Assembly (NCBI RefSeq): GCF_900090235.1
Contig: NZ_LT607750.1
Location: forward strand, 3,236,501-3,300,500
Origin: Micromonospora echinaurantiaca
Lineage (GTDB): Bacteria; Actinomycetota; Actinomycetes; Mycobacteriales; Micromonosporaceae
Direction of reading: 5' to 3'
DNA length: 64,000 bases
The notes under the pieces were generated by a model. The model made no database searches, was not told the origin of the DNA, and worked only from the letters and a program-made list of their open reading frames with translations. The first letter of the stretch is position 1. Each line of letters starts with the position of its first letter. A program made the translations under genes and the position numbers. Shown here piece by piece: positions 20,492 to 29,679 of this stretch.

Positions 20492-21684
20492 TGTCCGCCA
20501 TCACCATGCGCGAACTGACCAAGGTCTACCCCGGCGGAGTACGCGCCCTGGACGCCCTCGACCTGGAGATCGCCGACGGCGAGTTCTTCGCCCTGCTCGG
20601 CCCGTCCGGCTGCGGCAAGACCACGCTGCTGCGCACCATCGCCGGGTTGGAGATCGCCTCCGGCGGCAGCGTGCACATCGGCGAGCGCAACGTCACCAAC
20701 CTGCCCCCGGGCAAGCGGGACGTGGCCATGGTCTTCCAGGACTACGCCCTCTTCCCGCACATGACCGTGCAGGAGAACATCGCCTACCCGCTGCGGATCA
20801 AGAAGGTCGACCGGCGTTCCCGCGCCGACAAGGCCGCCGAGACCGCCGACGAACTCGGCCTGTCCGGGCTGCTGGCCCGCCGCCCGGGGCAGCTCTCCGG
20901 CGGCCAGCAACAGCGGGTCGCGCTGGCCCGGGCGATGGCCTGCCACCCCCAGGTGTTCCTGCTCGACGAGCCGCTGTCCAACCTCGACGCCCGGCTCCGG
21001 CTGGAGGCGCGCACCTTCCTCAAGCGGCTGCAACGCGAACTCGGCGTCACCACCGTCTTCGTCACCCACGACCAGGCCGAGGCGCTCGCCCTGGCCGACC
21101 GGATCGCGGTCATGGAGGGCGGCCGGATCCGCCAGGTCGGCACCCCCACCGAGGTCTTCCGCCGCCCCGCCAACACCTTCGTCGCCGGCTTCATCGGCTC
21201 CACCCCGATGAACCTCGTCGACGCCCAGGTGGACGGCGACGAACTGACCGTGGGGCGGGCCCGGCTGCCGCTGCCCGACGACGCCCGCGGCCAGGTCACC
21301 GACGGCGAGCGGCTGGTGTACGGGGTGCGGCCCGAGTACCTCGACTACTCCCCCACCCCGGTCCCCGGCGCGCTGACCGGACAGGTCGTGGTGGTGGAGA
21401 ACCTGGGCAGCGTCTCCCTGGTCTCGCTGGACGTGCCCGGCGACGACACCGCCGACGCCGCCGACGCCGACGCGACCGGCGACGGCGGCACAGCCGGGGA
21501 CGGCGGCGGGCGGACCAGCGTGCAGGTGGTGGTCGCCGAGGGCGGCGAACCCGAACCGGGCGACACCGGCTGGGTGGTGCCCCGGCCCGGCCGGTCACTG
21601 CTCTACCGCGACGGCGACCTGGTCACCGCCGGCGAGACGGCCAGCGTGCCGGCCCCACGCGCCGGTGCCGGCGTACAGGGCTGA
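20491..21684 (+). CDS. sugar ABC transporter ATP-binding protein (UgpC/MsmK type)
   Basis: This 397-residue ATPase has Walker A GPSGCGKTT, Q-loop VFQDYALFPHMT, signature LSGGQQQRVALARAM, Walker B VFLLDEPLSNLDARL and H-loop VTHDQAEAL, followed by a MOI/TOBE regulatory domain. The TOBE domain carries an acidic low-complexity insertion of about 25 residues (Asp/Ala/Gly/Thr, near residues 315-340) not usual in the family. Dedicated ATPase genes in sugar operons are less common in actinobacteria than shared MsiK, so this transporter may be self-contained. Confidence 0.93.
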   Translation: MSAITMRELTKVYPGGVRALDALDLEIADGEFFALLGPSGCGKTTLLRTIAGLEIASGGSVHIGERNVTNLPPGKRDVAMVFQDYALFPHMTVQENIAYPLRIKKVDRRSRADKAAETADELGLSGLLARRPGQLSGGQQQRVALARAMACHPQVFLLDEPLSNLDARLRLEARTFLKRLQRELGVTTVFVTHDQAEALALADRIAVMEGGRIRQVGTPTEVFRRPANTFVAGFIGSTPMNLVDAQVDGDELTVGRARLPLPDDARGQVTDGERLVYGVRPEYLDYSPTPVPGALTGQVVVVENLGSVSLVSLDVPGDDTADAADADATGDGGTAGDGGGRTSVQVVVAEGGEPEPGDTGWVVPRPGRSLLYRDGDLVTAGETASVPAPRAGAGVQG

Positions 21685-21686
21685 AC

Positions 21687-22895
21687 ATGGTCACGCACCG
21701 GGGCAGGTGGACCCTCCAGGACCGGGCCGACGACGTGCTGCGGTCCCTGCCGGTCACCGTCGCGCCCGGCACCGCCGCGCTCACCGTCCGGCTGGACTAC
21801 CCGCGCGCGGCCGGGGTGCTCGACCTCGGCTGCGTCGGGCCGGCCGGCTTCCGCGGCTGGTCCGGCGGCGCCCGCGACGGCTACACGATCACCGCCGACT
21901 GGGCCACCCCCGGCTACCTCCCCGGCGAACTGGAACCCGGCGAGTGGCAGGTGCTGCTGCGGCTGCACCGCATCCCGCCCGACGGGCTGGCGTACGAGGT
22001 CACCGCCACCACCAGCACCGCCGCGCCACCCGCACCCGAGCCGCCCGCCGCGCCGCCCCGCCCGGACCGGCCGCCCCGCCGGGACCTGCCCGGCGTCGAC
22101 GGCCGGCACTGGCTCGCCGGCGACCTGCACGCGCACACCGTGCACAGCGACGGCGCGCAGACCATCGACGAACTCGCCGCCCTCGCCGCCTCCCGCGGCC
22201 TGGACTTCCTCGCCGTCACCGACCACAACACCGTCAGCCACCACCCGTGGCTGCCGGCCGCCTCCACCCGCTACGGCATCAGCCTGCTGCCCGGCCAGGA
22301 GGTGACCACCGACCGGGGGCACGCCAACGTCTTCGGCCCGGTGAGCTGGGTCGACTTCCGCCGGCCACCGGACGAGTGGCTCGCCGCCGCCCGGCGCGAC
22401 GGCGGGCTGATGTCGGTCAACCACCCGCTCGGCGGCGACTGCGCCTGGCGGCAGCCGCTGGCCGACCGCACCCCGCTGGTTGAGGTCTGGCACTCCGGCT
22501 GGTGGGACCGCACCTGGGGCGCCCCGCTGGCCTGGGCGCGGGCGTGGCGGGCGGACGTCGTACCGGTCGGCGGCAGCGACTACCACCGCCCCGGCGCCGA
22601 CGCGCTGCCCGGCTCCCCCACCACCTGGGTGCTCGCCGACCGCGACGCCGCACCCGAGCACGCCGTGCTGGACGCGCTGCGCGGCGGTCGTACCGCCATC
22701 TCCGCCGACCCGGACGGGCCGCTGCTGCTGCGCCTCGGCGACGAGCTGCTGGTGCTCGACGCCGACGGCGCGCTGCTGGCCTACCCGGACGGGCGGCACC
22801 GGCTGGTCCGCGGCGACCGGTGCCTGCTGCCGGCCGGCGACGGGCTGCACGTCCTGGAGTCCCACCGCATGGAGGTGATCGCACTGTGCAGCTGA
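21687..22895 (+). CDS. CehA/McbA-family PHP-domain metallohydrolase
   Basis: This 402-residue protein starts right after the ATPase stop. Residues about 1-110 form a beta-rich accessory domain, followed by a Pro-rich linker (about 112-133) and a PHP domain: AGDLHAHTVHSDG, FLAVTDHNTVS, SLLPGQEVTTDRGHANVFG, MSVNHPL and GGSDYHRPG, which supply the His/Asp metal ligands. PHP proteins of this type hydrolyse phosphoesters. No signal peptide is seen, so it acts in the cytoplasm on an imported or intermediate phosphoester. This is an uncommon enzyme in a sugar-uptake operon and hints at a phosphorylated or phosphodiester-linked substrate. Confidence 0.85.
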   Translation: MVTHRGRWTLQDRADDVLRSLPVTVAPGTAALTVRLDYPRAAGVLDLGCVGPAGFRGWSGGARDGYTITADWATPGYLPGELEPGEWQVLLRLHRIPPDGLAYEVTATTSTAAPPAPEPPAAPPRPDRPPRRDLPGVDGRHWLAGDLHAHTVHSDGAQTIDELAALAASRGLDFLAVTDHNTVSHHPWLPAASTRYGISLLPGQEVTTDRGHANVFGPVSWVDFRRPPDEWLAAARRDGGLMSVNHPLGGDCAWRQPLADRTPLVEVWHSGWWDRTWGAPLAWARAWRADVVPVGGSDYHRPGADALPGSPTTWVLADRDAAPEHAVLDALRGGRTAISADPDGPLLLRLGDELLVLDADGALLAYPDGRHRLVRGDRCLLPAGDGLHVLESHRMEVIALCS

Positions 22896-23797
22896 CCGGA
22901 CGCACACGGGTGGCCGGCGCACCCGTCAACTACGGCATCTACCAGCCCACCGGCGCACCCGTCGGCCCCGACGACCTGCTCGCGGCGCTGGCCGACGACG
23001 GCTACACCGGGGTGGACTCCGGCCCGATCGGCTACCTCGGCACCGGCGAGGCCCTCGCCCGCCGGCTGGACGCGACCGGCATCGCGCTCGCCGGCGGCTG
23101 GGTCGACCTGCGCTTCGCCGACCCGGCCGGCTTCGCCGAGGACCTGGCCCAGCTCGACGCGGCGCTCGACGTGTTCACCGCCGCGCCGGCCGACGACCCC
23201 CGGTTCGCGCCCCGGCCGACCCTGGCCTGCCCCGGCAACCCGGCCCGGATGGCCCGCCCCGGCACCCCGACCGACCTGACCTCGGCGCTGCCCGCCGCCG
23301 CCTGGCCGGACTTCGCGGCCCGGGTGCAGCAGGCCGCCGACCGGTGCCGCGACCGCGGCCTGGAACCGGTGTTCCACTACCACCTCGGCACCGACGTGGA
23401 GACCGAGGCGGAGGCCGACCGGCTGCTCGAACTCACCGACATCGCCATCTGCCTGGACACCGGGCACCTGGCGCTGGCCGGCGGCGACCCGGTGGCCGCG
23501 GCACGCCGCTGGGCCGGGCGGATCGGCCAGGTGCACCTGAAGGACGCCGACCTCGCCGCGCACGCCCGGGTCCGGGCCGCCGGCGGCGGGCTGATGGACG
23601 TGGTCGCCGCCGGTGGCTTCTGCGCCCTGGGCCGCGGCGACGTCGACCTCGCCGGGGTGCTCGCCGGCCTCGACGCCACCGGCTACACCGGCTGGCTGGT
23701 GATCGAGCAGGACGCCCCCGCCGACGGCCGGGACCTCGACCGGATCCGCGCCGACCAGCACGCCAACCTCCGCTGGCTGCAGGAGGCGCTGCGATGA
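22886..23797 (+). CDS. sugar phosphate isomerase/epimerase (AP_endonuc_2, IolE-like)
   Basis: This 303-residue TIM-barrel protein of the xylose-isomerase-like superfamily, which includes inosose dehydratase IolE, IolI and TIM epimerases, has metal-ligand blocks FHYHLGTDVET, ICLDTGHLALAGGD, QVHLKDADL and WLVIEQDAP. The GTG start overlaps the PHP-gene end by 10 nt. A role as inosose dehydratase or keto-sugar epimerase would connect this operon to the iol operon next door, but the sequence alone does not decide between these. Confidence 0.85.
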   Translation: MQLTGRTRVAGAPVNYGIYQPTGAPVGPDDLLAALADDGYTGVDSGPIGYLGTGEALARRLDATGIALAGGWVDLRFADPAGFAEDLAQLDAALDVFTAAPADDPRFAPRPTLACPGNPARMARPGTPTDLTSALPAAAWPDFAARVQQAADRCRDRGLEPVFHYHLGTDVETEAEADRLLELTDIAICLDTGHLALAGGDPVAAARRWAGRIGQVHLKDADLAAHARVRAAGGGLMDVVAAGGFCALGRGDVDLAGVLAGLDATGYTGWLVIEQDAPADGRDLDRIRADQHANLRWLQEALR

Positions 23798-24939
23798 CCG
23801 AGCCGGGCAAGCGGATCCGGATCGCGGTGGCCGGGCTGGGCATCATCGCCCGCACCGTGCACCTGCCGCTGCTGCAACGCCGGGGCGACCTGTTCGAGAC
23901 CGTCGCGCTGGCCGACCTGTCCCCGACCCGGGTCGCCGAGCTGGGCGAGCGGTACGGCGTGGAACCGGCCCGCCGGTACACCGACGCGGCCCGGATGGTG
24001 ACCGACGGCGGTTGCGACGCTGTGCTGCTGGCCACCTCCGGCTCGCACGGCGAGCTGGCCGCGCTGGCGCTGCGCGCCGGGCTGCCGGTGCTCTGCGAGA
24101 AGCCGCTGGCGTACACGCTCGCCGAAACCGACCGGCTGACCGACCTGGCCGGCGGTGGCACCGCCCTGATGGTCGGTTACATGAAGCAGTACGACCCGGC
24201 GGTGGCCGAGGCGGCACGGCTGCTCGCCGAGCTGGGCGGCGCGGAGCGGGTACACGCGGTGGAGGTGACCGTGCTGCACGCCGGCGGCGACCGGCAGCTG
24301 CGCTTCGCCAACCTGCCCCCGGCCCCCAGCGACGTGCCGGCCGAGGAGGCGGCCCGGTTCACCGCCGCCGACCGGGCGCTGCTGGACGCCGCCGTCGGCG
24401 CCGACCCGGGCGCCCGCACCCTCTACCAGATCCTGATCAACAGCATCTCGCACGACCTCTCCCTGCTGCGGCTCTTCACCGGCGCGCCGGCCACCGTGGA
24501 GCAGGTGGCCACCTGGCCGCTCGCCCCGGCCGGCCCGGCCGAGCCGTCGGTGGAGATCAGCGGGCGACTGCCCGGCGGCGCCCGCTACGGCATCCGCTGG
24601 CTCAACCTGCCGGACTACCCGGCCTACCGGGAGACGGTCACCCTGCACCACGCCAGCGGCTCACTGGAGCTGGTGTTCCCCTCGCCGTACCTGCTCAACG
24701 CGCCCACCACGCTGACCGTGGTGGACGAGCACGGCGGCGGCGAGCGGCGAGCCACGTTCCGATCGGTGACCGAGGCGTTCGAGCAGGAACTGGTCGCGTT
24801 CCACGCGATGGTGACCGGGGGCGCCGCGCCGCTGACCGGCATCGCCGAGGGCGCGGCCGACGTACGGACCAGCCAGCAGGTGGTACGCCGCTACGGGGAG
24901 CTGACCGGGGCGGCGATCGGCGGAGAGGCGGCGAGCTGA
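23794..24939 (+). CDS. Gfo/Idh/MocA-family NAD(P)-dependent oxidoreductase
   Basis: This 381-residue oxidoreductase has Rossmann motif AVAGLGIIARTVHLP, LLATSGSHGELAALAL, the conserved CEKPLAYTLAE (Glu-Lys-Pro), and YMKQYDPA. It uses NAD or NADP to oxidise or reduce a sugar or cyclitol hydroxyl. Members include inositol 2-dehydrogenase IolG, which the neighbouring iol operon lacks. It starts inside the previous stop codon and overlaps the mannosidase start (ATGA). Confidence 0.88.
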   Translation: MTEPGKRIRIAVAGLGIIARTVHLPLLQRRGDLFETVALADLSPTRVAELGERYGVEPARRYTDAARMVTDGGCDAVLLATSGSHGELAALALRAGLPVLCEKPLAYTLAETDRLTDLAGGGTALMVGYMKQYDPAVAEAARLLAELGGAERVHAVEVTVLHAGGDRQLRFANLPPAPSDVPAEEAARFTAADRALLDAAVGADPGARTLYQILINSISHDLSLLRLFTGAPATVEQVATWPLAPAGPAEPSVEISGRLPGGARYGIRWLNLPDYPAYRETVTLHHASGSLELVFPSPYLLNAPTTLTVVDEHGGGERRATFRSVTEAFEQELVAFHAMVTGGAAPLTGIAEGAADVRTSQQVVRRYGELTGAAIGGEAAS

Positions 24940-27686
24940 TGGGGCGACCGACCGAGATCATCGTGGTGCCGCACACCCACTGGGACCGGGAGTGGTACGA
25001 GCCGTTCCAGCGGTTCCGGCTGCGGCTGGTGGCGCTGCTCGACGAGGTGTTCGACCGGATGGAGCGCGACCCGCGGCAGCGGTTCACCCTGGACGGGCAG
25101 CTCGCCGCGGTCGACGACTACCTGGAGGTCCGCCCGGAACGGCGGGAGCAGGTGATCGCCCTGGTCCGCGCCGGGCGGCTGGCGGTGGGCCCGTGGCAGA
25201 TCCTGCTGGACGAGTTCCTCTGCTCCGGGGAGAACATCGTCCGCAACCTGGAACGCGGGCTGGCCCGCAGCGCGGACCTGGGCGGCGCCATGCCGGTCGG
25301 CTACCTGCCCGACATGTTCGGCCACATCGCCCAGATGCCGCAGCTGCTGGCCGGCGCGGGGCTGGCCCACGCCTGCGTGTTCCGCGGCGTGCCGGAGCGG
25401 ATGCACCGGCACGCGTTCGCCTGGCAGGCGCCCGACGGCACCACCGTGCGCACCGAGTACCTGCCCGGCGGCTACGGCAACGCGGCCGGGCTGATGGAGG
25501 ACCCGGCGCAGATCACCCGCCGGGCCGCCGACCTGGCCGGCACGCTCGCCGAGTGGCGGTTCGCCGGCGAGGACACCCCGGCGCTGGCGATGTACGGCAC
25601 CGACCACGCCGCCCCGGCACCGGACGCCCCCGACCTGCTCGCCGCCGCCGACCTCGCCGACACCCGGCTGCGGCTGGGCACCCTCGCCGAGTACTTCGCC
25701 ACCCAACCGACCACCGTCGACGGTCTGCCCGTCGTCCGGGGCGAGCTGCGCTCGCACGCCCGGGCCAACATCCTGCCCGGCGTGATCTCCGTCCGGGCGC
25801 ACCTGAAGCGGGCGATGAACCGCGCCGAGCGGCGGGTCGAGCGGTACGCCGAACCGCTCGCCGCGCTCACCCACGACGCCTCGGTGCAGCGCTTCCTCGA
25901 CATGGCCTGGACCCGGCTGATCGACGCCAGCTGCCATGACTCGGTGACCGGCTGCGGCTGCGACGAGACCGCCGAGCAGGTCGCCGCCCGGCTCGCCGAG
26001 GCCGACCAGCTCGGCCGGGCGGTCTGCGACCTGGTCGGCGCGCGGCTGGCCGCGGCCGTGCCCCGGGACGGCTACCTGGTGTTCAACCCCACCCCGGCGG
26101 CCCGCACCGCGCTGGTCTTCCTGGACGTGGCGGCACCGGCCGACGCCACCGTGGCGGTGGCCGACGCCGCCGGCCGCGGCGTCGCCGCCCAGGTCCTCGA
26201 CCGGGGCCGGACGCTGCTCGCCGACGACGTGGTGCCGGCGGCCGACCTGCCGGCCGTACTCACCCGGGTGCACGGCCGGGAACTCTACGGCCAGGAGGTC
26301 GCCGCCTGGTCGGTGTCGCCGGACGACGCCACCCTGACCTTCCAGGTGGCCCGGCACGGCGACCCGGCCTTCGACGTGGCGGACGTGCGGCTGGCGCTGG
26401 CCGCCGCCGGGCGGCACGACCGGTGGCGGGTACGCATCCTCGCCGCGCCCCGCGCCACCGTCGCCGCCCTGGTCGAGGTGCCGCCGCTCGGGCGCGCCGC
26501 CGTGCGGCCGGTGCCCCTGCCGGCGACGGCGGATCCCCGGTTCGCCGCGGTGACGGTGGCCGGCCGCAGCGTCGACAACGGGCTGCTGCGGGTCGACGTC
26601 GCCGAGGACGGCACGCTGGCGCTGACCACCCCGGACGGGGTGACGGTGGACGGGGTCGGCCGGGTGGTCGACGGCGGTGACGTGGGCGACAGCTACAACT
26701 ACGCCCCGCCGGCCGCCGACGAGGTGATCGACAAGCCGCGCGCGGTGCACACGGTGGTCCGCCACGACGGGCCGCTGGTCGCCGTCCTGGACGTGGTGCG
26801 GGAGTACCGCTGGCCGGTGGCCGCGGACGTCGACGCCGGTTCCCGCGCGGTCGACCACGAGCCGATCGTCGTCACCACCCGGGTGGAGCTGCGCTGTGGT
26901 GAGCCGTTCGCCCGGCTGCGGGTCGAGTTCGACAACCGCTGCGACGACCACCGGGTCCGGCTGCACCTGCCGCTGCCGTCCCCGGCCGACACCTCGTTCG
27001 CCGAGGGTCAGTTCGCCGTGGTCGAGCGGGGGCTGACCGCGGAGGGCGGCGGCGGTGAGGTGCCGCTGCCCACCTTCCCGGCCAACGGGTTCGTCGCCGC
27101 CGGCGGGCCGGACGGCGCCCTCGCGGTGCTGCTCACCCAGCCCACCGAGTACGAGCTGACCGACTCCGGCCGGGAACTGGCGGTCACCCTGCTGCGGTCG
27201 ATCGGCATGCTGTCGCGCAACCGGCACGCGCTGCGCGACGAGCCGGCCGGCCCGCAGCTGCCCACGCCCGAGGCGCAGTGCCGGGGCCTGCGTACGGTCG
27301 AGCTGGCGGTGCTGCCGTACCGGGGCGGCTGGCACTCCGCCGGGGTGCTGGCGGCCGCCGAGGCGTACCGGCACGAGCTGCTGGCCTTCCCCGGCACGGC
27401 CGACGCGGCCATCGACCTGCCGGCGCCGACGGTCGGGCTCGCCGTGGACGGCCCCGGCGTCGCACTGACCAGCGTGCGGGACCGCGCCGGCCGCACCGAG
27501 GTGCGGCTGGTGGCGCAGACGCCGGCGGACACCGTCGCGGTGCTCGGCGGCGCCGCCGTCCGCGAGGCGTGTCGGGCCGACCTGCTCGGCCGGCCGGGCG
27601 AGCCGCTGGCGGTCGACGGTGACGGGCTGGTCCGGGTGCCGCTGCGGGCCTGGGAGATCGCCACGGTGCAGCTCGACCTGAGCTGA
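24939..27686 (+). CDS. alpha-mannosidase, glycoside hydrolase family 38
   Basis: This 915-residue GH38 enzyme is close in length to E. coli MngB. The zinc-binding HTHWDREWY motif starts at residue 12, and GYLPDMFGHIAQMPQL contains the expected catalytic nucleophile Asp at about residue 125. Further zinc/active-site blocks are MYGTDHAAP and DASCHDSVTGCGCDET, followed by the beta-sandwich C-terminal domains. No signal peptide is present, so it trims imported alpha-mannosides in the cytoplasm. Substrate could be mannosylglycerate-like, an N-glycan fragment or a phosphoinositol mannoside. It is the last gene of the operon. Confidence 0.92.
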   Translation: MGRPTEIIVVPHTHWDREWYEPFQRFRLRLVALLDEVFDRMERDPRQRFTLDGQLAAVDDYLEVRPERREQVIALVRAGRLAVGPWQILLDEFLCSGENIVRNLERGLARSADLGGAMPVGYLPDMFGHIAQMPQLLAGAGLAHACVFRGVPERMHRHAFAWQAPDGTTVRTEYLPGGYGNAAGLMEDPAQITRRAADLAGTLAEWRFAGEDTPALAMYGTDHAAPAPDAPDLLAAADLADTRLRLGTLAEYFATQPTTVDGLPVVRGELRSHARANILPGVISVRAHLKRAMNRAERRVERYAEPLAALTHDASVQRFLDMAWTRLIDASCHDSVTGCGCDETAEQVAARLAEADQLGRAVCDLVGARLAAAVPRDGYLVFNPTPAARTALVFLDVAAPADATVAVADAAGRGVAAQVLDRGRTLLADDVVPAADLPAVLTRVHGRELYGQEVAAWSVSPDDATLTFQVARHGDPAFDVADVRLALAAAGRHDRWRVRILAAPRATVAALVEVPPLGRAAVRPVPLPATADPRFAAVTVAGRSVDNGLLRVDVAEDGTLALTTPDGVTVDGVGRVVDGGDVGDSYNYAPPAADEVIDKPRAVHTVVRHDGPLVAVLDVVREYRWPVAADVDAGSRAVDHEPIVVTTRVELRCGEPFARLRVEFDNRCDDHRVRLHLPLPSPADTSFAEGQFAVVERGLTAEGGGGEVPLPTFPANGFVAAGGPDGALAVLLTQPTEYELTDSGRELAVTLLRSIGMLSRNRHALRDEPAGPQLPTPEAQCRGLRTVELAVLPYRGGWHSAGVLAAAEAYRHELLAFPGTADAAIDLPAPTVGLAVDGPGVALTSVRDRAGRTEVRLVAQTPADTVAVLGGAAVREACRADLLGRPGEPLAVDGDGLVRVPLRAWEIATVQLDLS

Positions 27687-27688
27687 TC

Positions 27689-27720
27689 CGGCGGGGGCCC
27701 GGCCGGCCGGGCCCCCGCCG
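27689..27720 (+). terminator. intrinsic terminator of the sugar operon
   Basis: A perfect 32-nt GC palindrome (16-bp arms, GGGGGCCCGGCC core) begins just after the GH38 stop codon. It ends the eight-gene operon. Confidence 0.8.
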
Positions 27721-27880
27721 CGGGTCGGTGGCCGAACGGCCGAGCCGGTGTGGTCCGGACGACCCCGGTGCGGCCCGCCGGGCGGACAGCGGCTCCCGCC
27801 TGTCCGGATTAGGTTCCCGTCGGACACCGGGATTTTCGGGCGAAAACACCCTCATAACCGGCGCGGCGTAACGGAAGTGG

Positions 27881-27899
27881 GTTTCACCCGCGCTGAAAC
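27881..27899. promoter_or_regulatory. short inverted repeat upstream of small hypothetical gene
   Basis: GTTTCA and TGAAAC flank a 7-nt spacer, 44 nt before the GTG of the next gene and in an AT-richer stretch. It may be part of that gene's promoter or operator; evidence is positional only. Confidence 0.25.
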
Positions 27900-27943
27900 T
27901 GGTGAAGGTGGGCCCAGCACCTGCGCCCAAGGGGGGATCATTC

Positions 27944-28261
27944 GTGTCCGAAACCAGTCTCGACCGGCCCGAACAGCAGGCCGACCGGCCCGAAGAGGTG
28001 ACCGACCCGCTGCTGTGGAAGTTGGCTCTGGAGGTGGCCGACGCCCACGAGCCGGACGGCGACGGCGGCTGCCGCAACCTGCTCTGCGCCGGCCAGCCCT
28101 GGCCCTGCGCGGCCTGGAACAACGCCCAGCACGCGCTGAGCGTGGCGCGGGCCGACGCCGCGCCGTCGGCTGCCGCCGACGCCGACGGGAGGGAGCCGGC
28201 CACCGGCTGGTCCGCCACCCCGCCGGCTCAGCGCCGGCCGGCCTCCCGGGTCGCCGCCTAA
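27944..28261 (+). CDS. small hypothetical protein
   Basis: This 105-residue acidic protein has a GTG start and a strong AGGGGGG ribosome binding site. The middle reads LLWKLALEVADAHEPDGDGG followed by CRNLLCAGQPWPCAAWNNAQ. The C-x4-C-x6-C spacing with Trp residues looks like a conserved core seen in actinobacterial hypothetical proteins. It could bind metal, but no function can be assigned. Confidence 0.65.
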   Translation: MSETSLDRPEQQADRPEEVTDPLLWKLALEVADAHEPDGDGGCRNLLCAGQPWPCAAWNNAQHALSVARADAAPSAAADADGREPATGWSATPPAQRRPASRVAA

Positions 28262-28276
28262 CCACGCTCGTCGCAC

Positions 28277-28311
28277 CGATGCCGACCACCTGGAACGGGT
28301 GGTCGGCATCG
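28277..28311 (+). terminator. intrinsic terminator of small hypothetical gene
   Basis: CGATGCCGACCACC and its exact complement enclose a 7-nt loop (TGGAACG), 15 nt after the stop codon. Confidence 0.75.
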
Positions 28312-28378
28312 TCGTGTCCGGGCCCTGTGACGGAGCTGACTTTGGGCAAGCTAAGCCAGCTGCGGTAGCGTCGCCGGC

Positions 28379-28882
28379 ATGACCGACGACCTGCTCGCCG
28401 ACCGGGACTCCTGGCTGACCAGCACCTGCTCGATCGCCCGCGCCCTGGACGTGGTCGGCAACCGCACCACCCTCCTGCTGCTGCGGGAGGCGTCGCTGGG
28501 TACCCGCCGCTTCGACGCGTTCGCCCGGCGCGCCGGCGTCAGCGAGCCGGTCGCCGCCGCCCGGCTCAAGCAGCTCGTCGCCGACGGGCTGCTGGAGCGG
28601 CACCCCTACCGGGAACCGGGCCAGCGCACCCGCGACGAGTACCACCTCACCCGCAAGGGCGCCGAGCTGCTGCCGGTGCTCACCGCGCTGCGCCAGTGGG
28701 GCGACGCCTGGGCCGCCGACGAGGCCGGGCCGTCCATCCGCCTCGAACACCACGACTGCGGCGCCGCCGTGCACGCGCGGCTGCGCTGCGACGCCGGCCA
28801 CGACGTCGCCGCCGATGAGATCGCCGTACGCCCGGGGCCCGGCCTGCGCCGTAGCGGCCCGGACGCGCCGACGGCGCCCTGA
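28379..28882 (+). CDS. HxlR-family transcriptional regulator
   Basis: This 167-residue winged-helix regulator has STCSIARALDVVGNRTTLLLLREASLG and RRFDAFARRAGVSEPVAAARLKQLVADGLLER, ending its HxlR core with YHLTRKGAELLPVLTALRQWGD. A C-terminal extension contains HDCG and LRCDAGH, a possible cysteine/His cluster. HxlR proteins often respond to aldehydes, quinones or redox stress. It lies 53 nt upstream of a short-chain dehydrogenase in the same direction and probably controls it. Confidence 0.9.
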   Translation: MTDDLLADRDSWLTSTCSIARALDVVGNRTTLLLLREASLGTRRFDAFARRAGVSEPVAAARLKQLVADGLLERHPYREPGQRTRDEYHLTRKGAELLPVLTALRQWGDAWAADEAGPSIRLEHHDCGAAVHARLRCDAGHDVAADEIAVRPGPGLRRSGPDAPTAP

Positions 28883-28935
28883 ACCCCACCCCCGTCGCGT
28901 GAGAGTCACGCGCCGAAACAGCCAGGAGTACGCCC

Positions 28936-29634
28936 ATGAAGATCGCCGGAACCACCGCCCTCGTCACCGGCGCCAACCGGGGCTTCGGTCGGCACCTCGC
29001 CGCCGAACTGCTCGCCCGCGGCGCCACCGTGTACGCCGGCGCGCGCAACCCCGACCAGGTCGACCTGCCCGGCGTCACGCCGGTGCGGCTGGACATCACC
29101 GACCCCGCCTCGGTGGCCGCCGCGGCCGACCTCGCCCGGGACGTCACGCTGCTGGTCAACAACGCCGGCTCGGGCACCGGAGCGGACCTGCTCGACGCCG
29201 ACCTCGACCGGATCCGGCTGGAGATGGACACCCACTACTTCGGCACCCTGTCGGTGGTGCGGTCGTTCACCCCGGTGATCGCCGGCAACGGCGGCGGGTC
29301 GATCCTCAACGTCCTGTCCGCGCTGTCCTGGCTGAGCTTCCCGCACGTCGGCGCGTACAGCGCGGCGAAGTCCGCCGAGTGGTCGATGACCAACGCGCTG
29401 CGCGTCCAGCTCGCCGACCGCGGCATCCGGGTCGCCGGCCTGCACGTCGGGTACATGGACACCGACATGGCCGCCGGCGTCACCGGGCCGAAGTCCGACC
29501 CGGCCGACATCGCCCGGATCGCTGTCGACGGCATCGAGGCCGACGCGTACGAGATCCTCGCCGACGACGTCAGCCGGCAGGTCCGGGCCGGGCTCGCCGG
29601 CGGCGTCGCCGCGCTCTACCCGCAGCTGCCGTGA
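28936..29634 (+). CDS. short-chain dehydrogenase/reductase (SDR)
   Basis: This 232-residue classical SDR has cofactor motif TGANRGFG, LLVNNAGSG, the catalytic Ser in LNVLSALSW and YSAAK catalytic Tyr/Lys. It lacks the longer C-terminal substrate loop of some SDRs. The ATG has a CAGGAG ribosome binding site. It is probably co-transcribed with the HxlR regulator, an arrangement common for redox-responsive detoxification genes. Substrate unknown. Confidence 0.92.
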   Translation: MKIAGTTALVTGANRGFGRHLAAELLARGATVYAGARNPDQVDLPGVTPVRLDITDPASVAAAADLARDVTLLVNNAGSGTGADLLDADLDRIRLEMDTHYFGTLSVVRSFTPVIAGNGGGSILNVLSALSWLSFPHVGAYSAAKSAEWSMTNALRVQLADRGIRVAGLHVGYMDTDMAAGVTGPKSDPADIARIAVDGIEADAYEILADDVSRQVRAGLAGGVAALYPQLP

Positions 29635-29638
29635 GACG

Positions 29639-29676
29639 GGCCGGGTGGGGTGGCTCAGGCGCCACGCCACCCGGCC
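29639..29676. terminator. bidirectional terminator between convergent genes
   Basis: GGCCGGGTGGGGTGG and CCACGCCACCCGGCC form a 15-bp stem with one mismatch around an 8-nt loop. It fills nearly all of the gap between the SDR stop and the stop of the 1137-residue gene on the other strand. Confidence 0.75.
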
Positions 29677-29679
29677 GGC

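Noticed and set aside
24012..24938. A 309-codon N-terminal extension of the GH38 mannosidase
   Set aside because: It overlaps the Gfo/Idh oxidoreductase in another frame and is Arg/Gly-rich; the ATG at 24939 begins exactly at the GH38 HTHWDREWY domain with an ATGA overlap.
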